From NCBI RefSeq assembly GCF_000400365.1, contig NZ_BAOG01000053.1:272889-336888 (forward strand): a DNA stretch of 64,000 bases, given 5' to 3'. The position numbers and the translations under genes are program-made. This document shows positions 52,905 to 60,173 of the stretch, in pieces. The notes below the pieces were generated by a model. The model was not told the DNA's origin. It did not search any database and saw nothing but the letters and a program-made list of their open reading frames with translations. The first letter of the stretch is position 1, and each line of letters starts with the position of its first letter. The DNA is from Vibrio jasicida CAIM 1864 = LMG 25398. Lineage in GTDB: Bacteria > Pseudomonadota > Gammaproteobacteria > Enterobacterales > Vibrionaceae.

Positions 52905-53207
52905 ATTAATTCCTTTTCTTTTTGTTTTTTACTCATCGGTTTGCGTTATGAATGACCGATGTAGCGTTGTTTTTGGCTGTTTAAGCATCCTATCAAGAAG
53001 CAACCAAACTGACAAAATGATGCAGACAATATTTCGCGTAACTTTGCTCTGTTTCGTTTGAGTTAGTAGCTCAATCCACCACCAAATGGCATCCAGATTG
53101 ATAAAAAACTCGGCTAAATAGCACGGAAAAGTCGAGTTATTGATCAAACGCAACATCTCTCTGGGCAAAAAAGAAATAATGAATCAGCACAATTTTAGGA
53201 GGTGTCA
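52905..53207. other. Intergenic region yffB/winged-helix gene
   Basis: These 303 bases lie between two divergent starts and must contain the promoters of the yffB-dapE operon and of the winged-helix gene. The only sharp feature I see is the AGGAGG ribosome site at its right end. No gene or strong hairpin is found. Confidence 0.5.
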
Positions 53208-53495
53208 ATGGAATTGAGTCCTGTTTTTGCAAGGCGGCTATATTTGGCCTTGTTGGTGGAAAACCTAGAAAGGCCAAATGTACCAAAATTGATCGAAAGA
53301 ACGGGGTGGCCTCGTCGTACTATTCAAGATGTACTCAAGGCATTACCGGGGATCGGCATCGAGCTTATCTTCGTTCAAGATGGCCGACGTCATAATGACG
53401 GCTATTACCAACTTTCAGATTGGGGGCCTTTTGATGTTCAATGGGTTCTTGAGCGGGAAGGAGATATCGCTAGCAGTCTTGGATTTCGTGCATAA
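53208..53495 (+). CDS. Small winged-helix DNA-binding protein
   Basis: Protein of 95 aa with a helix-turn-helix in its first half (NVPKLIERTGWPRRTIQDVL, about residues 24-43) and a beta wing after it (GIELIFVQDGRRHNDGYYQL). No ligand domain is present. I take it to be a small transcriptional regulator whose targets are not known. ATG 53208 has an AGGAGG five bases upstream, which settles the start; the GTG at 53202 overlaps it. Confidence 0.75.
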   Translation: MELSPVFARRLYLALLVENLERPNVPKLIERTGWPRRTIQDVLKALPGIGIELIFVQDGRRHNDGYYQLSDWGPFDVQWVLEREGDIASSLGFRA

Positions 53496-53518
53496 GCCAG
53501 CAATAGCTGGCTTTTTTT
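53494..53518. terminator. Terminator after the winged-helix gene
   Basis: AGCCAGC and GCTGGCT pair around AATA, followed by TTTTTT. The stem overlaps the stop codon. Confidence 0.85.
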
Positions 53519-53533
53519 ACATTCGAAATAGAC

Positions 53534-53866
53534 CTACTGGCAGCGGTAGGCAACACCTAGCACGCTAAATGAAGTGACAAAGTCTTGAGGGGAGATCATA
53601 AACACCGTGTCCGCGCCTATGGCAGATGCCTTGTTTTTTAGGTCATGCATTGCGCCCTGCATCATTGCGTCATTAGTGTAGAACAAGTAACTATACCAGT
53701 GCCCCTCACTGCCTGTTACCTCACCTAGGTATTCACAATGTTGTGGGTTAAATTGGCTATCAATGCGAATTTGAACACTGTCACTTGGTATAGAAGACAA
53801 AGTCGAAGGCGTTGAGCATCCCATCAAAGCCAGTGCGATGCTTCCTGTCATCACATAACGAAACAT
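53534..53866 (-). CDS. DUF4156 family lipoprotein
   Basis: Small lipoprotein of 110 aa: lipobox ALMGC with Cys17, then a globular part with HCEYLGEVTGSEG and HDLKNKASAIGADTVFM, the hallmarks of DUF4156. These proteins are found in the outer membrane of gammaproteobacteria and have no known function. It starts one base before the stop region of the DUF2956 gene, with which it probably forms an operon. Confidence 0.82.
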   Translation of the reverse strand: MFRYVMTGSIALALMGCSTPSTLSSIPSDSVQIRIDSQFNPQHCEYLGEVTGSEGHWYSYLFYTNDAMMQGAMHDLKNKASAIGADTVFMISPQDFVTSFSVLGVAYRCQ

Positions 53867-53867
53867 G

Positions 53868-54221
53868 TTATCTCCCCATTACGATATAGGCGGCAAAACC
53901 AATCCAACTAAGAACAAGTAACGCCCACGGCAAGATGGTTGGTTTGGTTGCTGGTTCTTGAACCATTCCCATTTCTTGCTCAGCAGTATCTTCATGTTGG
54001 CGCTGCTTTTCTCTTTGCTGTTTTTTCTTCGCTTTATCGGCTTGTCGATTGCGTTCTTTCTGTTGCTTCTTGTACTGAGCAATGCCTTTTTCGATGCCTT
54101 GAGCGACCAATCTGGTTTGCTCTTTGGTTTGGCCTGGCTTCTGTGTAGCTTTCGCAATTTTCATCGCTTCAGTTTGGGTTTCTTGGGAAGGAACGGGTGC
54201 TGTTGTGTTTTTCTTTTTCAT
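53868..54221 (-). CDS. DUF2956 family protein
   Basis: Protein of 117 aa: a long, very basic and Gln-rich helix (about residues 15-85, rich in KKQQKERNRQADKAKKKQQ-like repeats) and a C-terminal membrane helix (PWALLVLSWIGFAAYIVMG). It fits DUF2956, so far seen in Vibrio and close relatives, function unknown. The membrane helix near the C-terminus makes it a tail-anchored-like protein with the charged part in the cytoplasm. It is upstream of the DUF4156 lipoprotein on the same strand. Confidence 0.8.
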   Translation of the reverse strand: MKKKNTTAPVPSQETQTEAMKIAKATQKPGQTKEQTRLVAQGIEKGIAQYKKQQKERNRQADKAKKKQQREKQRQHEDTAEQEMGMVQEPATKPTILPWALLVLSWIGFAAYIVMGR

Positions 54222-54363
54222 ATTTTTTCGACGTCGCTGTAAATCTAACCTTAGTTTACCTGCGTAAGATGACGAAATGAACTTTAGTTCTCATGTTTGC
54301 GGTGTTGCAACTCTGAAGCGATCGGTTAAAGTGGCATTTTTATGAAACTAAGAAGACGATATT

Positions 54364-54849
54364 GTGCGTTACTCATTCGATCAGTACGACGCTCATGGAT
54401 TTTTGAAAGCGCCAATTATGTTATGGCTAGGATGGATGTTCCTAGCGCGCTCTTGGGTGGTGTTTGCCATGGCAGGAGTGAGTAGAGACAGCGGTAGCAA
54501 GATACTATCGATTGTTTACCCTGACTCTAATACGTTATACCTCGGGCTATCGATGGGTATTCCAAGCCTGCTATTGATGTGGCTGATGGGCTTGCGTCAT
54601 CCTGACAGAGGTTGGGTGAATCAAATTACTCAGCATGGTCGTGCGATGACTTTGATCTTGTGCGGTATTCAACTGGCGCAGACCATGTATCATGTCTATC
54701 TCGAACATGGTGTTTTCAATTGGGCGAACGCGCTTACAATTACCTTGTTAACTTGGTTTATGATCTATCTTTTTAATGGAAGATGGGTAAAAGACTGTTT
54801 CCACGTGCCACAGGTTGAGCACAAAGAAGAACAGCCAGCAAAAAATTAA
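54364..54849 (+). CDS. DUF2919 family membrane protein (YfeZ-like)
   Basis: Inner-membrane protein of 161 aa with four hydrophobic helices (about residues 15-35, 55-75, 90-110 and 120-140). It resembles DUF2919, as YfeZ of E. coli, whose gene also lies next to yfeX. The start is GTG 54364 (frame RYSFDQYDAHGF). Its role is unknown. The Dyp-type peroxidase gene follows on the same strand after 41 bases, so both are probably co-transcribed. Confidence 0.82.
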   Translation: MRYSFDQYDAHGFLKAPIMLWLGWMFLARSWVVFAMAGVSRDSGSKILSIVYPDSNTLYLGLSMGIPSLLLMWLMGLRHPDRGWVNQITQHGRAMTLILCGIQLAQTMYHVYLEHGVFNWANALTITLLTWFMIYLFNGRWVKDCFHVPQVEHKEEQPAKN

Positions 54850-54890
54850 AACAAAGCTCCCGCAAGGGGCAATGTATAGAGGAAATCTCA

Positions 54891-55793
54891 ATGTCACAAG
54901 CTCAAACGGCGATTGTGCCTGAAGCAGGTCCATTTGCACTTTACACTCAGTTGAAAGTGAACCAAAACCGTGAAAACGTGTTGGCGAAACTGAAAGCGCT
55001 TCCTGAGCTAGTAAAAGAGCTCAATGCGAGCCAACCAGGTGCAGATCTAACCCTTTCTATCGCATTCACCAAATCTTTTTGGCAGCACCTAAACATGCAA
55101 ATGCCAGAAGAGTTGATTGACTTCCCTCAATTGGGTGAAGGCGACATCGTAGCGCCTGCGTCGGACGTAGATGTTCTGATCCACTGCCACTCAACGCGTC
55201 ATGATTTGCACTTCTACGTTCTACGTAAGTTCTTAGTAGACACCGCAGAAGACGTGACAGTGGTTGATGAGACATACGGTTACCGTTACCTAGATGCTCG
55301 TGACATGACAGATTTCGTCGACGGCACTGAAAACCCGAAAGGCGATGCACGTGCGGACGTTGCGTTGATCAAAGACGGCGCTTTCGCTGGTGGTAGTTAC
55401 GTGATGGTGCAACGTTTTGAGCACAACCTACCAGCATGGAACCGCCTGAACGTATCGGCGCAAGAGAAAGTGATTGGTCGTACTAAACCGGATTCTATTG
55501 AATTAGAAGATGTGCCTGCCGCTTCTCACGTTGGTCGCGTAGACATTAAAGAAGAAGGCAAAGGCCTCAAGATTGTTCGACACAGCTTGCCATACGGCAC
55601 GGTAACTGGCGCACACGGCTTGTTGTTCATCTCTTACTGCAACAACATCCACAACATCAAAGTAATGCTAGAGAGCATGTATGGTGTGACCGATGGTAAA
55701 ACTGATCAACTGCTTCGTTTTACCAAAGCAGTAACAGGTGCGTATTTCTTCGCTCCTTCACAAGAAATGCTAGCGGAATTAGCGATTAAGTAA
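54891..55793 (+). CDS. yfeX: Dyp-type heme peroxidase YfeX
   Basis: Heme-dependent dye-decolourising peroxidase of 300 aa (E. coli YfeX 299). The family signature GTENP is in VDGTENPKGDAR, including the catalytic Asp, and the proximal heme His is expected in the HSLPYGTVTGAHGL region. There is no signal peptide, so it should act in the cytoplasm. YfeX oxidises porphyrinogens and other substrates with peroxide; a role in heme iron release has been disputed. A ribosome site AGAGGAAATCTC precedes ATG 54891. Confidence 0.93.
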   Translation: MSQAQTAIVPEAGPFALYTQLKVNQNRENVLAKLKALPELVKELNASQPGADLTLSIAFTKSFWQHLNMQMPEELIDFPQLGEGDIVAPASDVDVLIHCHSTRHDLHFYVLRKFLVDTAEDVTVVDETYGYRYLDARDMTDFVDGTENPKGDARADVALIKDGAFAGGSYVMVQRFEHNLPAWNRLNVSAQEKVIGRTKPDSIELEDVPAASHVGRVDIKEEGKGLKIVRHSLPYGTVTGAHGLLFISYCNNIHNIKVMLESMYGVTDGKTDQLLRFTKAVTGAYFFAPSQEMLAELAIK

Positions 55794-55817
55794 TTCTTCG
55801 CTGACCCTCCAATGATT

Positions 55818-55844
55818 AAAAAGGCAGAGTGATCTGCCTTTTTT
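55818..55844. terminator. Bidirectional terminator yfeX/melR
   Basis: AAAAAGGCAGA and TCTGCCTTTTT form an 11-bp stem around GTGA, with T and A runs on both sides; the flanking genes are convergent. Confidence 0.88.
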
Positions 55845-55871
55845 GTTTCCCCTCATTCTTGCCTGATAAGA

Positions 55872-56870
55872 CTAACTGACTATCAGTGGTCTTTTGCCAT
55901 CAATGGCGCCTTTCTCTAGTTCGTAAAGTGGGCTGGTACTGTGACTGCTCCAGCGATGATCTTCGCGTGACTTCTTGCGATATTGCGTTGGCGTCACACC
56001 AATATAATTCTGAAATGTCTCATAAAATCGGCTGCTTGAATTAAAACCGACCGTTAACGAAATATCCAGGATAGTTCGTTCGGTATCACTCAACAGCGCT
56101 CTGGCGTGATTAATTCGCATGGCCGTGATGTATTGCTTGATGGTCATCTGCATGGTTCGTTGGAACACGTTCATCGCATAATTGGTGTGCAATCCAATGT
56201 GTTCTGCAATATCTTTTATCGTGATCGGCTGGTTATGATGGGTGGCAATGTATTCCAGCATTTGACTGACGTAAAACTGCGAATGTTTAGATACGCCTTT
56301 TTTCGTCGATTTCTCTTGTCGATTAACGATCAGTTGTTCCCAGCCATCTAGGCTCATCCTTTTTAACATGAGTCCTATTTCATCTATTGCCAATTGCTGG
56401 CGACTCTCTGAAGGATGGGTCATTTCCTCGGCCCAACGAGCTAGCTCAAATTCACTGACTAGTGAGTTTGAACTCGACTGCAATACGCAACCATGGGTGA
56501 TTTGATTAACTAAGTCCCGATTTAACGTCCACGACATAAAGTGATGAATAGGGATATTGATGATTCCCATGTTATGGCTATGCCCCGGGTTCGTTAGTCG
56601 ATGCGGGACAGAAGCCCAAAACAGACCGATTGAACCAGCTTTCACAATCACAGCGCTGCCATTAATGATGTACTCAACGTCATCTCCAAAAGGAATGTTT
56701 ACCTCGACTTGCCCATGCCAGTGATAACCCGGCATAGAGTGGGGCGGCCTAAGTTCAATATCGATTTTTTCATAAGATGAATACAACGACAAAGGACTTA
56801 CCGAGACATTGTCGGAGGAATATTTATCCTGAATCACGACTTTCAGCGCATCGGGCTCTAACTTAGACAT
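55872..56870 (-). CDS. melR: Melibiose operon regulator MelR (AraC family)
   Basis: AraC-family activator of 332 aa. It resembles E. coli MelR over its length: SPLSLYSSYEKIDIELRPPH and HWHGQVEVNIPFGDDVEY in the N-terminal sugar-sensing cupin, AIDEIGLMLKR in the middle, and FYVSQMLEYIA followed by two helix-turn-helix motifs (about 235-330). It should bind melibiose and activate the divergent melAB genes. ATG 56870 follows AGAGGTAGG. A GTG one codon earlier is possible. About 30 residues longer than E. coli (302), partly at the N-terminus. Confidence 0.93.
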   Translation of the reverse strand: MSKLEPDALKVVIQDKYSSDNVSVSPLSLYSSYEKIDIELRPPHSMPGYHWHGQVEVNIPFGDDVEYIINGSAVIVKAGSIGLFWASVPHRLTNPGHSHNMGIINIPIHHFMSWTLNRDLVNQITHGCVLQSSSNSLVSEFELARWAEEMTHPSESRQQLAIDEIGLMLKRMSLDGWEQLIVNRQEKSTKKGVSKHSQFYVSQMLEYIATHHNQPITIKDIAEHIGLHTNYAMNVFQRTMQMTIKQYITAMRINHARALLSDTERTILDISLTVGFNSSSRFYETFQNYIGVTPTQYRKKSREDHRWSSHSTSPLYELEKGAIDGKRPLIVS

Positions 56871-57198
56871 CACCTACCTCTTAGGAAACTGCATAACTTC
56901 GTTGTAGCAAATCTTCTGGAACAAAACTCAGAACAGCCTCAAAAACACCGACTACTCCGTTTTATAAGATTTTTATTATGTGACATAAATCGTTGTGCCA
57001 ACTTGGCTCATCACTCGTTGTTATCCCTTTTATCCGCGATTTAAACAAAAATATCCCATTTCCTAAGATTTAGGATTTTCTGATTTTAAATATTAGAAAA
57101 CGGGATAGTGATTAATTTATCTGAGACGAATTCGGCCTTGCGTGAGGTGTAACTTAGTTGCATCGAAACAAAAGTATGAAAGCAAAAAGGATTCAACT
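56871..57198. promoter_or_regulatory. Divergent melR/melA control region
   Basis: A 328-base AT-rich stretch between the two starts. It holds a half-conserved CRP-like site (TGTGACATAAATC at 56979) and a perfect palindrome at 57061-57075. MelR and CRP sites are expected here from the E. coli system; the exact MelR boxes are not resolved by eye. No gene is seen. Confidence 0.55.
57061..57075. promoter_or_regulatory. Palindrome in the melR/melA control region
   Basis: TCCTAAGATTTAGGA is a 6-bp inverted repeat around a 3-base centre, followed by an AT-rich stem TTTTCT/AGAAAA. It lies 124-138 bases before melA and could be an activator or repressor site. The protein that binds it is not known. 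Confidence 0.4.
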
Positions 57199-58551
57199 AT
57201 GAAAAGCCCTAAAATCACATTCATCGGTGCGGGTTCGACGATTTTTGTGAAAAACATTCTTGGCGATGTGCTCCACAAGCCAGCGTTCAAAGGGGCGCAA
57301 ATTGCCTTGATGGATATCGATGAACTCCGTTTAGAAGAGTCACATCTCGTTGTAAGCAAGTTAATGGAGTCATCCGGTGCTACGGGCACGATCACTTGCC
57401 ACTTAAACCAGAAAGAGGCATTGCAAGGCGCAGACTTCGTGGTTATTGCGTTCCAAATTGGCGGTTATGAACCATGTACCGTGACGGATTTTGAAGTCTG
57501 TAAGCGTCATGGTTTAGAGCAAACTATTGCGGATACATTAGGCCCAGGCGGCATCATGCGCTCACTTCGCACCATTCCGCACCTTTGGAGCGTATGCGAG
57601 GACATGACGGCGATCTGTCCAAACGCTACCATGCTTAACTACGTTAACCCAATGGCAATGAACACTTGGGCGATGTACGAGAAATACCCTCATATCAAAC
57701 AAGTGGGTTTGTGCCATTCCGTGCAAGGGACGGCGGAAGAGCTGGCTCGCGACCTTGATATCCAATACTCAGACCTTCGTTACACCTGTGCAGGCATTAA
57801 CCACATGGCTTACTACCTGACGCTCGAAAAGAAAAACGAGCAGGGGGAGTATGTCGACATTTATCCTGAACTGCTTAAGGTATTTGAATCGGGCAAAGCG
57901 CCGAAGCCGGGTTTGCACCACAATGGTCGTTGCACCAACCTAGTCCGCTACGAGATGTTTAAGAAGTTGGGCTACTTCGTAACGGAATCTTCAGAACATT
58001 TTTCTGAATACACGCCATATTTCATTAAGCCAAATCGCCCAGATTTGATTGAACGTTATAAAGTGCCACTTGATGAATATCCTAAACGTTGTGTAGAACA
58101 AATTGCAGACTGGAAAAAAGACCTCGAAGACTTCAAAAACGCGGATCAAATCACCGTCAAAGAGTCACATGAATACGCGAGTACCATCATGAACTCGATT
58201 TGGACAGGCACGCCGAGTGTTATCTACGGCAACGTGAAGAACGAAGCGTTAATTGACAACTTACCACAAGGTTGTTGTGTGGAAGTGGCTTGTTTGGTGG
58301 ACGCAAACGGCATTCAACCTATCAAAGCAGGACGCTTACCAAATCACTTAGCGGCATTAATGCAGACCAACATTAATGTTCAAACGCTGCTGACAGAAGC
58401 CATCCTCACGGAAAACCGTGACCGCATTTACCATGCCGCCATGCTTGATCCTCACACTGCAGCAGTGCTTGGACTCGAAGAGATTTATGCCCTTGTTGAT
58501 GACTTGATAGAAGCACACGAAGGTTGGTTGCCAGCGTGGGTGCATCAGTAA
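57199..58551 (+). CDS. melA: Alpha-galactosidase MelA (GH4)
   Basis: Cytoplasmic NAD+- and Mn2+-dependent glycoside hydrolase of family 4 that splits melibiose to galactose and glucose by a redox mechanism. ATG 57199 (with AAAAGG upstream) gives 450 aa; E. coli MelA has 451. The NAD-binding start FIGAGSTIFVKNIL, the metal-ligand Cys172-His173 in GLCHSVQG and the ICAGINHMAY-type stretch (here TCAGINHMAY) are all present. melB follows after 88 bases, and melR is divergent, as in E. coli. Confidence 0.96.
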   Translation: MKSPKITFIGAGSTIFVKNILGDVLHKPAFKGAQIALMDIDELRLEESHLVVSKLMESSGATGTITCHLNQKEALQGADFVVIAFQIGGYEPCTVTDFEVCKRHGLEQTIADTLGPGGIMRSLRTIPHLWSVCEDMTAICPNATMLNYVNPMAMNTWAMYEKYPHIKQVGLCHSVQGTAEELARDLDIQYSDLRYTCAGINHMAYYLTLEKKNEQGEYVDIYPELLKVFESGKAPKPGLHHNGRCTNLVRYEMFKKLGYFVTESSEHFSEYTPYFIKPNRPDLIERYKVPLDEYPKRCVEQIADWKKDLEDFKNADQITVKESHEYASTIMNSIWTGTPSVIYGNVKNEALIDNLPQGCCVEVACLVDANGIQPIKAGRLPNHLAALMQTNINVQTLLTEAILTENRDRIYHAAMLDPHTAAVLGLEEIYALVDDLIEAHEGWLPAWVHQ

Positions 58552-58639
58552 ATCCAGACTCACAAAACCAATATCAATAAAAACGACAATAACGTGAATA
58601 TACTGCGCCTTCTCGATGAGGGGGCGTAAGGAGTAACAA

Positions 58640-60064
58640 ATGAGTATCTCTATGAATACCAAGCTGAGCTACGGCTTTGGCGCATTTGGTAAAGACTTCG
58701 CTATCACCATCGTTTACATGTATCTGATGTTCTATTACACCGACGTTGTTGGCCTCTCGGCTGCTGCGGTGGGGACCATCTTCTTAATCGCGCGTATTTG
58801 GGATGCTGTGAACGATCCGATTATGGGCTGGATCGTGAATAACACCCGCTCTCGTTGGGGTAAGTTTAAACCTTGGATCTTAGTCGGCACGCTCACCAAC
58901 TCAGTTGTGTTAATCATGCTGTTTAGTGCGCATCACATAGAAGGGCCATGGCTGATCGCTTACGCCGCGGTTACTTACATCTTATGGGGCATGACTTACA
59001 CCTTGATGGACATTCCTTTTTGGTCACTGGTTCCGACATTAACATTGGATAAACGTGAACGTGAAGAGTTGGTTCCTTATCCACGATTTTTTGCCAGCCT
59101 TGCATGGATTGTTACCGCCGCTATTGCTATGCCGTTTGTGAATTATGTTGGTGGCGACGACAAAGGGTTTGGTTTCCAAGTGTTTGCCATTTTGCTTGTC
59201 GGTTGTTTCCTCGTATCCACTTACGTCACGTTACGTAATGTGAAAGAGCGTTACTCAACCAGCAACCTTGACGTGACGAAGCCTGAAGAAAAAGTCTCGC
59301 TGAAGAAGCTCCTTTCTCTTATCTACAAAAATGACCAACTGACCAGCGTGCTTTGTATGGCACTGTCATACAACCTCGCTACCAACATCATCACAGCCTT
59401 TGCGGTTTACTACTTCACCTATGTAGTCGGAAACGAAGAACTTTTCCCTTACTACATGGCTTATGCTGGTATTGCGAACCTAATTACACTGGTGTTGTTC
59501 CCTAAATTGGCGCAAATGTTCTCACGTCGAGTTTTATGGGCGTGCGCATCGAGCTTCCCGATCCTAGGCAGTGCGGTACTTATCTATGTAGGCATGTACG
59601 ACAAACAAAGCATTCTGCTGATTTCTACAGCGGGCGTGTTATTGCAAATCGGTACGGCGCTATTTTGGGTACTCAACGTCATTATGGTGGCGGATACAGT
59701 GGACTACGGTGAGTACAAACTGGGATCTCGCTGCGAAAGTATTGCTTACTCAGTACAAACGCTGGTGGTTAAAGCAGGCTCAGCTTTTGCGGCTTTCTTC
59801 ATTGGTATCGCACTGACCGCAGTGGATTATGTACCGAATATGGAACAAAGCCCTGATACGGTCTTCGGTATGCAATGCATCATGGTCGGTCTGCCTGCGT
59901 TCTTCTTTGCCATCGCACTGGTCGTGTACTTCCGCTTCTACAAACTCAACGGTGCTTACCACCAAAAAATTCAGGATCATCTGACCGAGAAATACGACCA
60001 TATCGTAGCCAATGATTCTGATGAGAAAACGAAAGTCTCTCCAGAATCCATTCAAGCGGTTTAA
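58640..60064 (+). CDS. melB: Melibiose:cation symporter MelB
   Basis: Sugar transporter of the GPH family with 12 membrane helices. The 474-aa protein resembles E. coli MelB (473) over its length, including the cation- and sugar-site segments ARIWDAVNDPIMGWI (Asp residues), RSRWGKFKPW and DIPFWSLVPTLTLDKRERE. It imports melibiose with Na+, which suits a marine host. AAGGAG precedes the start. An ATG at 58652 is a second possible start. The C-terminal cytoplasmic tail is poorly conserved, as usual. Confidence 0.96.
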   Translation: MSISMNTKLSYGFGAFGKDFAITIVYMYLMFYYTDVVGLSAAAVGTIFLIARIWDAVNDPIMGWIVNNTRSRWGKFKPWILVGTLTNSVVLIMLFSAHHIEGPWLIAYAAVTYILWGMTYTLMDIPFWSLVPTLTLDKREREELVPYPRFFASLAWIVTAAIAMPFVNYVGGDDKGFGFQVFAILLVGCFLVSTYVTLRNVKERYSTSNLDVTKPEEKVSLKKLLSLIYKNDQLTSVLCMALSYNLATNIITAFAVYYFTYVVGNEELFPYYMAYAGIANLITLVLFPKLAQMFSRRVLWACASSFPILGSAVLIYVGMYDKQSILLISTAGVLLQIGTALFWVLNVIMVADTVDYGEYKLGSRCESIAYSVQTLVVKAGSAFAAFFIGIALTAVDYVPNMEQSPDTVFGMQCIMVGLPAFFFAIALVVYFRFYKLNGAYHQKIQDHLTEKYDHIVANDSDEKTKVSPESIQAV

Positions 60065-60092
60065 CGCACCTTATAGCTATTAAAAATTAACA

Positions 60093-60122
60093 TGCCGGTG
60101 TCTTCATTTCATGTCGCCGGCA
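60093..60122. repeat. Inverted repeat between melB and the lipoprotein gene
   Basis: TGCCGG and CCGGCA pair across an 18-base centre, within the 109 bases separating the two genes. It has no T run, so it may stabilise the upstream message instead of ending it. Confidence 0.4.
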
Positions 60123-60173
60123 GCATCCCGAATAAACGTTATCCAATAACCACGCTATCCCTACGAGAAAAAA

